In this document: in pieces, positions 43,348-53,360 of the stretch
Position numbering within the stretch: the stretch's first letter is position 1
How the letters are laid out: each line of letters begins with the position of its first letter
Origin: Chrysophaeum taylorii
Taxonomy: Eukaryota; Sar; Pelagophyceae; Pelagomonadales; Pelagomonadaceae
Reading direction: 5' to 3'
Length of the DNA: 64,000 bases
Assembly: GCA_029834535.1 (NCBI GenBank)
Contig: JAQMWT010000670.1
Span: 62,001-126,000, forward strand
Notes under the pieces: model-generated
Database searches by the model: none
The model's input: only the letters and a program-made list of their open reading frames with translations
Told to the model about the DNA's origin: nothing
Translations under genes and position numbers: made by a program

Positions 43348-44133
43348 CTAAATAGAGGGGAGGAGCTTTTGGGAGGCGTCGTAGGCGCCGAAGAAGATAA
43401 AACCGCCGAGGGAAATCCAAAAGACGCGGGCCGAGACGCCGGAAAAGAAGGCGGGAGGGCCCTCGTGGGTAGCGATCCGATGGGCGCACTCGAGGATGCC
43501 CTGGTCGTAGCGGACTCCCGCGAGGTCGGCCCCCAGCATGAGCCTGGTTTTGACGACATCGAGGGGGGTTGTCGCGGCCGCGGCGACGCCGCCGGCGATG
43601 CTACCGCAGACGGCAACCTGCGGCGGCGAGGGTTCGGATCCCTGATAGTCAGCCCACTTGCGCTTCATGAACTCTAGGAGAGGCATCTGGAGCATCGCGA
43701 AGGGGATCTCCCGAAGCACCGTCATGCCGTAGCCCCGGAAGAAGCCGGCGACGCCGTCGGACCGGAGGATGCGACGCGCGCCTTGAGACATGGAGCTGTA
43801 ATGTCCAGCCTGCATGCGCTGCTTGACCACTTCGACGGGGACTCGGACGAGACAGGCCGCGATCTCGCCGACCGAGGCGGCGGCCATGTGGTGGGCGGGG
43901 TGGTCTCCGCGTTTGGCCGACTCGTAGACGGAAAAGAAAAGGGCCGCGCCCGGCACCGAGCCAGCTGCGGCGACGGAAATACCCCGGTATATGCCCGCGA
44001 AGCCCCCCGCCTTGAAGAAGCCCTGCGGCGCCTGGAGCCGCGTCTTGATGGTGTCGATCGGGTACAGGGATACGTCGACCGCGAAGCCCGCGCAGCCGCC
44101 GCAGACGAGCGCGTGGACTGGGGTCGTCTCCAT
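43348..44133 (-). CDS. SAMC: Mitochondrial S-adenosylmethionine carrier (SLC25A26 type)
   Basis: 261 residues, close to the 260-330 usual for the family, intronless. Three tandem carrier repeats each start with the signature Px[DE]xxK: PIDTIKTRLQ (about residue 25), PVEVVKQRMQ (about 98) and PLDVVKTRLM (about 190). Subfamily-specific blocks fit SAM carriers (human SLC25A26, yeast Pet8/Sam5): GGCAGFAVDVSLYPIDTIK, GIYRGISVAAAGSVPGAAL, and REIPFAMLQMPLLEFMK. The protein would exchange cytosolic S-adenosylmethionine for S-adenosylhomocysteine across the inner mitochondrial membrane, feeding organellar methylations. ATG at 44131-44133 gives a full first helix with a short N-tail. It is divergent from the TPR gene, with 102 bp between the starts, and the two may share a promoter. 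Confidence 0.93.
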   Translation of the reverse strand: METTPVHALVCGGCAGFAVDVSLYPIDTIKTRLQAPQGFFKAGGFAGIYRGISVAAAGSVPGAALFFSVYESAKRGDHPAHHMAAASVGEIAACLVRVPVEVVKQRMQAGHYSSMSQGARRILRSDGVAGFFRGYGMTVLREIPFAMLQMPLLEFMKRKWADYQGSEPSPPQVAVCGSIAGGVAAAATTPLDVVKTRLMLGADLAGVRYDQGILECAHRIATHEGPPAFFSGVSARVFWISLGGFIFFGAYDASQKLLPSI

Positions 44134-44235
44134 TAATAATAATAACCCTTATTCTCCCTCATACATTGCATTTCGGTGACATCAGCGGTGTCGTCGAAAT
44201 GGTGAATTCGACGACGCAACTCTAAAGAGCATCGT
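44134..44235. promoter_or_regulatory. Short divergent intergenic region (SAM carrier / TPR protein)
   Basis: 102 bp between two divergent ATGs, with an AT-rich start (TAATAATAATAACC) and a GTGACATCA box that loosely resembles a bZIP site. A bidirectional promoter is inferred from the layout only. Confidence 0.4.
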
Positions 44236-45027
44236 ATGCTTTACGAGAAGTGCGGCGCGACCTTGTCGCGGTGCTGCTGCTTCCTGGGTGGTGTTGGTAG
44301 TGGTTCGAAGGAGAGCGAGCACCTGCTGCTGAGGAAGAAGCCGAGCCCCAAGGACAAGGAGCTCGCGAACAAGTGTTGGGCCGTAGCTGTCGACAGTCAT
44401 AACCGTGGGGATCTCGAGAAGGCGGTCAACCAGTTCACGCAGGCCGCGCGGCTCGACGGAACGCGCGCCGATATCGTGCTGCACTTGGGGACAGCCCTCC
44501 AGGACTCGGGCGCTCTCGACGACGCGGCCGCGTGCTACCGCAAGGTGTTGCTCATCGAACCGCGGAACCATTCGGCCCTATACAATCTCGGCTACATTTG
44601 CGAAGAGCAAAGAAGCTATGCCGAGGCGATCGACTTCTTCCAGGAGGCCCTCCGCGTCTCGCCCGAGGACTCGGACGCCGCGATCAACGTCGGCAATTGT
44701 TACATGCAACTAGAGGACGTCGGTCGGGCGATCGAAACCTACGAAAAAGTCGTCGCCAAAGACGACGCGTGCGCGATTGGCCACTATAATCTCGGCTCGG
44801 CCCTCCACGCGCGCAGGGACCTCCACAAGGCCGCGGAACATTTCGCGAAAACTATTCGAATCGAGCCGAGTTACGCCGACGCTCACTTCAACCTCGGTAT
44901 AGTATACCAGGAGCTCGGCGACCTCGAACGAGCGCTCGCCTGCTACGACCAGGCCTCTAAACTCGACGACAACCTCACCGACGCCTCCTTCGCCGCCGAC
45001 GCCATCCGCAAGTCCCTCCCGCGTTAA
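44236..45027 (+). CDS. Tetratricopeptide-repeat (TPR) protein
   Basis: 263 residues. After a Cys-rich N-tail (CGATLSRCCCFLGG) and a Lys-rich patch, TPR units start near residue 45 and run almost to the end. About six 34-residue repeats are seen, with the W-LG-Y-A-F-A-P pattern: for example DIVLHLGTALQDSGALDDAA, SALYNLGYICEEQRSYAEAI, DAAINVGNCYMQLEDVGRAI, and DAHFNLGIVYQELGDLERAL. Such arrays form a superhelical scaffold for protein binding. No catalytic domain is joined to it, so the partner is unknown. The Cys-rich N-terminus starting MLYEKC could be lipid-modified, but this is speculation. It ends 13 bp before the stop of the convergent bZIP gene. Confidence 0.9.
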   Translation: MLYEKCGATLSRCCCFLGGVGSGSKESEHLLLRKKPSPKDKELANKCWAVAVDSHNRGDLEKAVNQFTQAARLDGTRADIVLHLGTALQDSGALDDAAACYRKVLLIEPRNHSALYNLGYICEEQRSYAEAIDFFQEALRVSPEDSDAAINVGNCYMQLEDVGRAIETYEKVVAKDDACAIGHYNLGSALHARRDLHKAAEHFAKTIRIEPSYADAHFNLGIVYQELGDLERALACYDQASKLDDNLTDASFAADAIRKSLPR

Positions 45028-45040
45028 GCTATTATTCCTA

Positions 45041-45379
45041 CTAATATTCGTCGTCCTCCTCTTCCTCCTCCTCCGGAGGACGGTGGTTCTTGAGGAATAT
45101 CGAGTGGACGTAGTTCCGGAGGTCCTGGTTCTCGGCCATCAACTCGCCGCACCGTCCGCGGAGTTCGTGATTTTCGCGCGCCAGAGCCGCACATTGCGCG
45201 CTCGCGTGCTCGACCATCGCCCTCAGCTGCTGGTTCGCTTGGTCGAGCGACTGCAAGTGTTCGCGCTTCCGCGCGCGACACTTCCTCGCGTGTTCCCTAT
45301 TCTTCGCGCGCCGGAACTCCTCGTACACCTCCAAGTTGCTCTTCGGCGCCGTCGTCGTCTCCTGCTGCTGACTCTCCAT
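45041..45379 (-). CDS. Short bZIP transcription factor
   Basis: 112 residues from ATG 45377-45379. The basic region (RRAKNREHARKCRARKREHL) carries the invariant N-x7-R (Asn-Arg-Glu-His-Ala-Arg-Lys-Cys-Arg), which contacts DNA. It is followed without gap by a leucine zipper with heptad Leu/Ala at roughly SLDQANQQLRAM, ALARENHEL, RCGELMAENQDLRNYV. The C-tail is acidic (PEEEEEEDDEY). The protein is essentially a DNA-binding and dimerisation module; with no long activation domain it could act as a heterodimer partner or repressor. Stramenopile bZIPs often replace the Asn, but here it is kept. It is convergent with the TPR gene. The V-PPase gene beyond it has a TGACGTCA site 65 bp before its ATG, but that 8-mer recurs elsewhere in the window. 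Confidence 0.92.
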   Translation of the reverse strand: MESQQQETTTAPKSNLEVYEEFRRAKNREHARKCRARKREHLQSLDQANQQLRAMVEHASAQCAALARENHELRGRCGELMAENQDLRNYVHSIFLKNHRPPEEEEEEDDEY

Positions 45380-46034
45380 CTTTTTAGGCTACATCAACTT
45401 GAACCCTTTGTATATTCATCAAATTTAATGACTAGGGCGCCTGACACATCTGACTCACTTCCCGAACAATAACTCCGAACAATAACTCCTCCTTATGATT
45501 TCTTTCTTTCTTTCTTTGTCCTGCATCGATCGACGGACGGGACGGACGGACCACGCTGCGTTGGCGGGCGACATTATTCATTTTTGAATAATAATAATAC
45601 GAGGATGGATGAGATTGCTTTTTGTCTCGTTGTTCGTAGACCTTGTCGTGGTGGTGGTTTTTCAAGATGCAGCTAAGCGTCGTCGAGGGCGGGGCGTGGG
45701 TCCATCCACCAAAAAATACGGTATATGGAGGAGGAAAGCAACAGCACGCAAAACCCGAGTGGTCGACGAGGAGGAGGAGGAGGAGGCGAAGAAGATCAGC
45801 AGTAAATATAGTGCTGTTGTTGCTGTTTTAGGCGGTCAGACAGACAGACAGACAGACAGGGCGTGGATGGAAGAAGAGAGCTTGTTGTGTGTGGTCCAGA
45901 GGTTCGTCCATCCTTTCTTTCTTTCTTTCGTTCGTTCTTGGAGGAATGAATTGCGGGGCTTTCTTTCTTCTTCTTGTCAGCAAGGCAAGGCAAGGCAAGG
46001 CGCAAGCGCAAGCGCAAGCGCGAGCGCGAGCAAA
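45380..46034. other. Intergenic with simple repeats
   Basis: Holds (TTTC)n near 45500, (GACA)n near 45838-45860, and (AAGGC)n then (AAGCGC)n at about 45980-46030, directly behind the V-PPase stop. No gene. Confidence 0.6.
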
Positions 46035-48257
46035 CTAGTGGACATTGAAGAGGCCCTTGCCGTTGTTGATGGACTGGAAGTACTGGGCGAAGACGAGGGA
46101 CAAAATCGCCATGAGCTTCATCAAGATGTTGAGGGCCGGGCCCGAGGTGTCCTTGAAGGGGTCGCCCACGGTGTCGCCGGTGACGGCAGCCTGGTGAACG
46201 GGGGTGGACCGGCCGTGCTCGTCCTTCTTGCGGAGCTCGGGGTCCGCATCGAAGGCGCCGGCGATGTACTTTTTGCAGTTGTCCCAGGCGCCGCCCGAGT
46301 TGGACATGGAGATTGCCATCTGGACGCCCGAGACGAGGCCGCCCGTGAGGATGCCGAAGACGGCCTTGACGCCAAACAAGGTGCCGGCGACGAGGGGGGA
46401 GAGCATGACCAGCGCCGCGGGCGCGATCATCTCGCGGAGAGAAGCCGTGGTGGATATCTGGATGCACTTGTCGTAATCGGGGAGGGCATCGCTCGTGGGG
46501 TCGAGGAGCGAGGGGTTTTCCTTGAACTGACGCTCGACCTCTTTCACCATCTCGGCAGCGGCGAGGCCGACGGACTTCATCGTCATCGCCGAGAACCAGA
46601 AGGGGAGGTTCGCGCCGACCATGAGCGCCGCAAAAGTTAGGGGCGTGAGGACGTTGACGCCCTCGGTGATGCCGAGGCGCACGACAAAAGCCCCGTAGAG
46701 CGCGAGAGAGACGAGCGCGGCAGAGCCGATCGCGAAGCCCTTGCCGATGGCCGCCGTCGTGTTGCCCGCGGCGTCGAGGCAGTCCGTTTTCTCGCGGACT
46801 GTTTCGGGGAGCTGGGCCATCTCGGCGATGCCGCCGGCGTTGTCGGTGACGGGACCGTAGCCGTCGATCGTCAGGCCGGTGGCGAGCGTCGAGAGCATGC
46901 CGAGGGCCGCGAGGGCTACGCCGTAAAGGTCCGCGAGCGCGAAGGCGACGTAGACGATCAAGGCGAGCGCAAACACCGGGATAATCGCGGACTTGTAGCC
47001 GAGGGCGAGGCCGTAGATGAGGTTGACCGCGGCGCCCTGCTTGCACGCGTAGGCGCATTCGCGCACGGGCGTGTACGAGTGCGAGGTGTAATACTCCGTC
47101 ACCAAACCGATCAAGAGGCCGCCGATGGCGCCGCCGACCGCGCAGGTCGCCGCGCCGTACCACGAGACGGTGATGGTGTCGGTAACCACCGAGTGCATCT
47201 CGAAACTCGCGGGCAACAAGATGAACGCGAGCGCCAAAATCGCGGGAATGACCAGCGCGGTCGTCGAGATGAGCTGCACCTTCAAGGCTGGCTCGACGTC
47301 GCTCGAGCCACCGACCGGCTTGAGGTCGGTGGCGATGAAGGAGCACGCGAGGCACACCAGGACGCCGGCGGCCGAGATGGTGACGGGGAAGAGCACCGCC
47401 GCCCACCCCGCGTCGAGGAGGTCCTTCGAGGTGGTGCCGATGACGAGCGCGGCGCAAGTCGACTCCGCGAAAGACCCGAAAAGATCCGAGCCCATGCCCG
47501 CGACGTCCCCGACGTTGTCCCCGACATTATCCGCAATGGTCGCAGGATTTTTCGGGTCGTCTTCCTCGAGCCCGTGCACGACTTTGCCGACCAAATCGGC
47601 GCCCACGTCCGCGGCTTTCGTGTAGATGCCGCCGCCGACGCGGCCAAACATCGCCACCGAGGACCCGCCGAGGCCAAACCCCGCAACGCAGTCCATCATG
47701 AGGTTCCAGGAGCCCGGGTCGCTGAAGCGAACACTCTTGTACGCGAGGAGAAGCACGAGCAGCGTGAGGATGCCCATGCCGCAGAGTGCGTGCCCCATCA
47801 CCGCGCCCGCCCTGAACGCGACCGCGAAGGCCGCCGTTAATTTCGAAGGAGGCTCGCTCGCCGCCGCGACCGTGGTGCGCGCGTTGGCGTTGACGGCGAC
47901 CATCATGCCGACGAGGCCCGAGAGAATCGACGTGAAGCCGCCGACCAAGAACGCGATCGTCGTGTAGAACCCGTCCTCGAGCGTGGACCCAAGAGACGTG
48001 AGGACTAACAGCAGCACGGCGAAGCACAGCAGGAACGCGACGCAGATCGAGTACTCGGCCTTGAGGAACGACTTGGCGCCGAGCTCGATAGTAGCGTGGA
48101 TTCCCTCTACCTTGCCGAGGCCGCCCACCAGCCCCTGCAGCGCGCTCGAGGGGCCGCCGCCACCTTTCAAAGTCGTCTTCTGGATAATCGCAAAGTTCAA
48201 CAGCGCCCACGCGAGCCCGATCAGCGCGCTCACGCATATAAAGGTATTCACGCCCAT
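46035..48257 (-). CDS. K+-dependent type I H+-translocating pyrophosphatase (V-PPase)
   Basis: 740 residues, intronless, about 15 membrane segments as expected for M-PPases (family 700-800). Substrate and metal motifs are present: [10 protein letters not shown] (217-226), the following [18 protein letters not shown] block (243-260), and near the C-terminus [14 protein letters not shown]. The segment [10 protein letters not shown] (498-507) has Ala where K+-independent type II enzymes have Lys, so the enzyme should need K+. It hydrolyses cytosolic pyrophosphate and pumps protons into vacuoles or acidocalcisomes. ATG 48255-48257 gives a full first helix. A TGACGTCA bZIP-type palindrome lies 65 bp upstream (48322-48329), which is suggestive only. 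Confidence 0.96.
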   Translation of the reverse strand: MGVNTFICVSALIGLAWALLNFAIIQKTTLKGGGGPSSALQGLVGGLGKVEGIHATIELGAKSFLKAEYSICVAFLLCFAVLLLVLTSLGSTLEDGFYTTIAFLVGGFTSILSGLVGMMVAVNANARTTVAAASEPPSKLTAAFAVAFRAGAVMGHALCGMGILTLLVLLLAYKSVRFSDPGSWNLMMDCVAGFGLGGSSVAMFGRVGGGIYTKAADVGADLVGKVVHGLEEDDPKNPATIADNVGDNVGDVAGMGSDLFGSFAESTCAALVIGTTSKDLLDAGWAAVLFPVTISAAGVLVCLACSFIATDLKPVGGSSDVEPALKVQLISTTALVIPAILALAFILLPASFEMHSVVTDTITVSWYGAATCAVGGAIGGLLIGLVTEYYTSHSYTPVRECAYACKQGAAVNLIYGLALGYKSAIIPVFALALIVYVAFALADLYGVALAALGMLSTLATGLTIDGYGPVTDNAGGIAEMAQLPETVREKTDCLDAAGNTTAAIGKGFAIGSAALVSLALYGAFVVRLGITEGVNVLTPLTFAALMVGANLPFWFSAMTMKSVGLAAAEMVKEVERQFKENPSLLDPTSDALPDYDKCIQISTTASLREMIAPAALVMLSPLVAGTLFGVKAVFGILTGGLVSGVQMAISMSNSGGAWDNCKKYIAGAFDADPELRKKDEHGRSTPVHQAAVTGDTVGDPFKDTSGPALNILMKLMAILSLVFAQYFQSINNGKGLFNVH

Positions 48258-50224
48258 CGTCGCTGATCGATGACGAGCGGCGATGAGTTTTTGCTGTCTA
48301 CAACAAGTTGAAGCGAATCTCTGACGTCAGTAGGGTCCCAACTCGGCGATCACCTCTTTTTGCCCAGAGAGGGTCTGTGAATCGACCATAATTCCATAAA
48401 ACCATAAACCTGCGGCGGGTCTTTTGAGGCGTAGTAAAGAAATCGGAGGGAGGTCCCCTTGGGCTCGCGTCCGTGGAGGTACAAAGATGACTCGCCCGGT
48501 ATGATACCTCGTATATACACTATGCCTGACGTATGTTGGCTGGCGACCGTATGATGATACGAGTCCAATTTCGGCGCTTTCCGTTCGCGCGCCGCTAGCG
48601 GCCGCCGGAAAAGCGACTCTAGCCGAAGGCCGAAGAGCGGTCGCGATACAACAAGAGGGGACTGTGAACAGCGCGTCCTCTCGCCACGCTTGTCGTGTGC
48701 CGATTTAATTTAATCACCAGAGTCATGCATAGTCAGCGACGTTATCCTCCTCCTCCTCCTCCTCCTGTTGAGTGTTTGCGCTTGAGACAGACAGACAGAC
48801 AGACGCGCAGCCTCTCTTTGTCGCTCGATTTCGGCGTGTTGTTCGAACTCGGCGGTGCCCACGTCCTCGCAGCGGTAGACGAGTTCGTACTCGCGGGCGA
48901 CGCGGTCGAGAACCAACCGCACGAGCTGGAGGAGAGGCGGAAGGATTTAGGGGCCAATGCTGTCGAAGACGCGCTCACGTTGTCGGCGCGACATCTCACT
49001 TTCTGTTCCGGTGTTATGTTGGCGGTAGTACCGCTTTGACTGGCCCCAGCCATACTCGATCACCGGCGAGCTCTGGGTGACGTTTCGCCGACGAGAGTAG
49101 GATGTGGCCAGCCACGGTCAAGGACGAGCTGCTGGAGGAAGTTGAGTTCGTTCTTCAAGTCCGGGCAACTGAATCCCGATGATCTCCTTGGTTGAGATCC
49201 CCGGAACGACGTCGCCGAACTTTTCGAGCTGGCCACCGAGCGAGCGATGCGTGTCCCAACGAGTGGTCGACCTCAATAAGGAACTGGTGACGAAGGAACC
49301 AAATCTCGATGACATCGAGGACGTCCGCGATCTGAAGAAGAAAATTGTCCGAGTCCCAGAAGAAACTTGGTGCCTCGAGCGTCTAGAAGAGAGCCGCAGA
49401 CTTCAGAACCACTTGACATCGCCGCGCTCAGATAGGAAGACCTTTTCAAAGGGGGCTTGATTGTCGCATCAATCGTGAGGTCGCCGTCGTCTTCGTCGTA
49501 AACGTCGGGCACGTTGGTCGCTACTTGGCGAAGCTTGTCCTGCTTGCCACCTGAGTTGTAAAGCCTGTGGAGCCGGGTTCGTGTGAAGCGCGTTTCGTCA
49601 GTGGAAGCCATCAACAGTTGCAGGAGTGTCCAGCACCACTTCTAGTGCATGCGCTGCCGACATGTTGTTGTCGCGCTCGGCGGCTCCTCAGCGAGGCGCT
49701 ACCTAACGCGAAAATCACCGCAAACTCTAACCCCTAGATCTATTCCCAAGTTTTCTCCCTTACCACATAACCCTTTATTTTTGATCCCTAACCACTGAAC
49801 GCCTGTGTGCTCACCAACCCACACCCGACCTTCACACACTCTTGAGAAGGTTTTGGGTTAAGCTTGATATCGGACGTCAAAGGGGGTCGAAGGCGCGTCG
49901 ATCGGCGTCCTGTGCCTCGACAGTCGCGACGCTGAGCAGATTCTACGGAACTTTACGGACAAAAAATTTTTTAAAGCCTAGTAGTCTACGTGTGTGCTAT
50001 CGACGCGTCCAGCTTGTCACAGGACGCCGATCGCAGCAACTCTAACCCTCCTTGATTGCCGAACAACCAACATGACACTAAACCCTCTCAATAATCTGTG
50101 CTATGTTGTTGCGGTTTATGGTCGGATATAACTGTAGAGGAGAAAAAGCATCGGTGCGGCGCTTCCCCGTGACCAACAGAGCCACGACCACCACGAGCGA
50201 ATAGACATAGTCGACGGACGTGTC
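48258..50224. other. Intergenic with unassigned coding-like scraps
   Basis: No confident gene. A minus-strand stretch at about 48800-48960 (LVLDRVAREYELVYRCEDVG) and a plus-strand stretch at 49270-49400 (DLNKELVTKEPNLDDIEDVR) look protein-like but are short, interrupted and of unknown family. (CTC)n and (GACA)n tracts lie near 48750-48805. 49640-50220 shows nothing recognisable. Confidence 0.4.
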
Positions 50225-50705
50225 CTACGCCTCACGGGAGAGATCTACGGCGTAGCATTTTGTTCCCACATAACATTTCACCACCGAAAGATCCGTGTTA
50301 TCACCCCCTACTATCTTGGAGCACCCAAAGTCCGCCACCTTAATCACCTTGATGTCGCGAGATGTTCGAAGAATGCAAATAGCGCGCGGCACACCTGGCG
50401 CACCGCCGAGGCGGCGAGGCGCTCGCTCAGCTCGACGCGATAACCAAATCTCCGTCAAACCAAAGCACTAGCGACACCTCGTTCTATCTCGAATCAAGCA
50501 CGTCCAGCAGTCGCAGCACGTTCTCGTGCGCGCCGCAGGCCTCGAGAATCCGGGTTTCGGTCTCGAGGGACACCACATTTCTCGCGCTCTCCTTTATGAT
50601 CTTCAGCGCGCGCGTCGCCTTCGACGACCTCTCCTCGCACGGCACCACGGTCCCGAAGCTCCCAGAAATCGCTCCTTGGACGTACCCCGTCACCTTCCGC
50701 GCGTA
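50225..50705 (-). pseudogene. Protein kinase fragment
   Basis: Two pieces of a eukaryotic protein kinase on the minus strand. About 50690-50485 is the N-lobe: the Gly-rich loop GSFGTV, the lysine in RALKIIKES, and the helix C/strand 4 region (ETETRILEACGAHENVLRL). About 50360-50230, in another frame, holds VADFGCSKIV (the DFG magnesium motif) and VGTKCYA just before where APE is expected. The catalytic loop and all of the lower lobe are missing, and the join between the pieces is out of frame, so this is a pseudogene scrap. The DFGCSK / GTKCYAAPE style is common in CHK- and CAMK-like kinases. Confidence 0.72.
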
Positions 50706-50774
50706 TTAATATTCCGCGAATTAATTTTGCTTGCTCAAGATATATCGTTGCCGAGCTTCGTCTTGGACCATCCC

Positions 50775-51394
50775 TAGAGAACAGTAAAAATCACCGTGCC
50801 CCTGGTAGAGAATGGTGGCAGTGGTAGTGCCACCCTGTTTGCCCTGTCTCTAACGACATAAAGAGCGGCACGGTGTTCGACACAGCGATTTTATTGGTTT
50901 TTGGGTGTGTCATTAAAGGTCGACTGCTAAGAGGGGGGTGTGTGTGTGGCGCATGAAGGATGTGCGTGGTTTTGTGGGGGAGGAGGGATGTGTTTAAAGG
51001 TCGACTGCTAAGAGAGGGGGGGGGGTGTGGTGCATGAAGGATGTGGGTGGTTTTGTGGGGTAGGAGGGATGTGCCTGACGGGCGGAGATAAGTATAAGTA
51101 TAGGTTTTGGGGTGTGAGTGTGGGGGGGTACTAATAACCCCAAATCAAATTTTGTATCTCTACGCCCTCGCAGATTGAAGTCGGGAAGAGCGAAAATCTG
51201 GACAAACTAGAAAACAGTAAAAATCACTGTGCCTCTGGTAGAGAACGATGGCAGTGGTAGTGCTGCCTTTCGTCCTGTCCTCTAACGACACAAAGAGCAG
51301 CACGGTGTGCGACACAGCGATTTAGTGGTTGTAGGTGAGTGTGAGGTGTGGTTAAGGGGGGGTTCCTAGCCCTAAATTGAATTTTCTATCTCTA
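50775..51394 (-). mobile_element. LTR-pair remnant of an element A relative (fossil)
   Basis: Two related LTRs in the same orientation: 51208-51394 and 50775-51162, with 45 bp between them. Both begin TAGAGATA and end like the element A LTRs (TACTGTT..CTA). The 45-bp spacer ends with GCGAGGGCG, the sequence preceding the 3' LTR of element A. The second LTR contains two LINE 3' ends in tandem (50918-51095). Only LTR sequence remains; old. Confidence 0.8.
50918..51095 (-). repeat. Two tandem LINE 3' ends
   Basis: Inverted copies of the 3' end at 23576-23690 (GGTCGACTGCTAAGAGGGGG ... GTGCCTGACGGGCGGAGATA), head to tail, inserted within an LTR. Confidence 0.85.
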
Positions 51395-51832
51395 CAAACA
51401 AAACAAATGCCTGGCCAAAGACAAAAGAAGTTGAGTTGTGAGGAGGCGTGTGGTGAGAAGTGTGCAAAGTGCACGAGAGAGATAGAGCGGAGTAGCAGGT
51501 GAGTGTGAGTGAGAAAGGAGAAAGAGCGCAAAGTGGAACGTGGAATAGGTAAAAAGGGAAAACAAAATGAAAAGGATAATGCAAGAAGAGGCGCATAATC
51601 GAAAAGGAAAAAGGCATCGCAAAGAAGAGGAAACGTGGAAAAAGATGCTAGATGGGCTAATGGCGAAATATGGGGAGTGATGTGTCCCTAGGGTACGGGT
51701 GATGTGATGTGACCTAAGCATAAATGGGGTACCAGTGATTTGCATAGGGTGTGAGTGATGTGACCTCACTTTTTTGGGTAACAGTGATGTGACCTCAAGA
51801 ACCAGTGATGTGACATTTATTACCCTTTTTTG
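51395..51832. other. Purine-rich region with GTGATGTGAC repeats
   Basis: 51420-51680 is strongly purine-rich on the plus strand. 51690-51815 holds five or so irregular copies of AGTGATGTGACCT. No gene. Confidence 0.6.
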
Positions 51833-52005
51833 GGTTGTCAGTCACATCGCGGTCTCCTCGTCGCATTGCGACAAGCTTGATGGTCACTCTCCGCCGACCG
51901 ACCTTTCGGCGCTCCTCGTCTACAGACCCGTGATTCCGGACTGGCTCCTGTCGGTTCGGCCTGGCTCCCATGCTCGGGAGAGGTCTGAAGTTAGTTAGTT
52001 TAGTT
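51833..52005 (+). mobile_element. SINE-like retroposon, copy 2 (5'-truncated)
   Basis: About 94% identical to 34248-34420, ending in TTAGTTAGTTTAG. Flanking TTTATTACC / TTATTTACC may be an imperfect target duplication. Confidence 0.8.
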
Positions 52006-52065
52006 ATTTACCGACCGGGAAAAAAACTCCCCCCGTGTTGTAAAAAACAGAAAGGTATCCTTACT

Positions 52066-52240
52066 ACTAATCGGCAGATGTTTGTTTGTTTGTTTGTTTG
52101 TTTGCTTGCTTGTCTTTAAAGGTCGACTGCTAAGAGGGGGGTGTGTGGGGGGGGCATGAAGGACGTGGGTGGTTTTGCGGGGTAGGAGGGATGTGCCTGA
52201 CGGGCGGAGATAAGTATGCGGGACCTAGTCGGGGTCATCG
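52066..52240 (-). repeat. LINE 3' end (antisense) at the edge of Helitron-like copy 3
   Basis: (TTTG)n tail, GGTCGACTGCTAAGAGGGGG, GACGGGCGGAGATAAGTA and the last codons of the LINE ORF in reverse (GGACCTAGTCGGGGTCATCG). Confidence 0.85.
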
Positions 52241-53267
52241 TCCCCCGATTCAGGGTAAGGATCAGGTAGGCCCGCGAGGTAGGCATCGATCCTCCAAGCC
52301 GTCTACGGCGACCTCGTAGACAATTTCCACGACCCGCGGCGGCTCTTTTAGCCAGCGCGCCATTCTCACGCCCCGTCGAAACGATGTTGTCGATGCTGAC
52401 AACGCGCGCATGACCGCGGCCTTTTTTTCCCGGAGACGAGGCGTCGGAGTTCTTTTCGGCCGACTAGGTTGGGTCGGAAGACGACGCCTCGCTCTTTACA
52501 GTCGAGTTTTCAACTCCCTGACAACCAACGGCATGCTGACTTTGATCGCGAGCTTAATGTCTTCGCAACCTCGACCCGTCGCACGGCCACTGCAACGGTA
52601 CCAGATACATGATCGATCGTGTCGTTGTCACCGAGGCTCCTCCAGCCTGTATCCCTTAAGGCCCGCCGACGCCAAACGATCACCAAGAGCCAGGGCCAGA
52701 CGCCCCGCGAGGTCGGCGTCCTTTTGCCCAAACCCGTCTTCTGCCACGTCCAGCTCTACGTGGCTCCCTGTCGATCGGCAACCCCGAGGATATCCTCTTC
52801 TGAGTCGACGACTCCACCCTACCTCACACGTGCTCCGCAATACCGATAAGCCCCCTCCCGGCGTCTACACGCGCACTATAGGTGAACTTACTGGGACCAG
52901 GTGAACTTACTGGGGTTTGAGATTGGGACTAGGTGAATATAGTGACCAGGTGAACTTACTGAGACCAGGTGAACTTACTGGGGTTTGAGATTGGGACTAG
53001 GTGAATATAGTGACCAGGTGAACTTACTGAGACCAGGTGAACTTACTGGGGGTTTTAGAGTAAACTCAAAGGTTAGCGGCGTGTGCGGATCAAAGCAGCC
53101 TAGATTGGCGGAGGCGAGAGCGACGAGCTCGAAGGAGTGGTGTGAGCACGAGTGGGTTTACGCCGAACTTACTGGGGTTAGAGATTTGGACTAGGTGAAC
53201 TTACTGACCAGGTGAACTTTCTGGGGTTAGAGATTGGGAGTAGGTGAACTTACTGGCCTGCACTTGT
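52241..53267 (+). mobile_element. Helitron-like element, copy 3
   Basis: Helicase fragment on the plus strand (about 52270-52860: AILTPRRNDVVDADNARM near 52365, HGHCNGTRYMI near 52595, QTITKSQGQTPREVGVLLPK near 52680), followed by the GGTGAACTTACTGGG array and the common terminus CCTGCACTT at 53257-53265. Broken in frame like the others. Confidence 0.8.
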
Positions 53268-53360
53268 ACTAATAATAATAAGTCTTAGGTGGTGTTGAAG
53301 TTGAAGAGACTCTTCTTTTGTTGAAGTCTTGAGTCAGCCCAAGAACTTGGAGCGTTCTTG

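Noticed and set aside
45609-47457. Long open frames of 343 and 553 codons overlapping the V-PPase region
   Set aside because: Out-of-frame shadows of the GC-rich V-PPase gene and neighbouring simple repeats; no domain, extreme Arg content.
48322-48329. TGACGTCA as a target of the neighbouring bZIP factor
   Set aside because: The same 8-mer occurs in coding sequence of both D elements and elsewhere in the window, so its presence upstream of V-PPase carries little weight.
51372-51769. 125-codon minus-strand hydrophobic open frame
   Set aside because: Product of a pyrimidine-rich strand (Ser/Leu/Phe/His run); no domain and no neighbours to support it.
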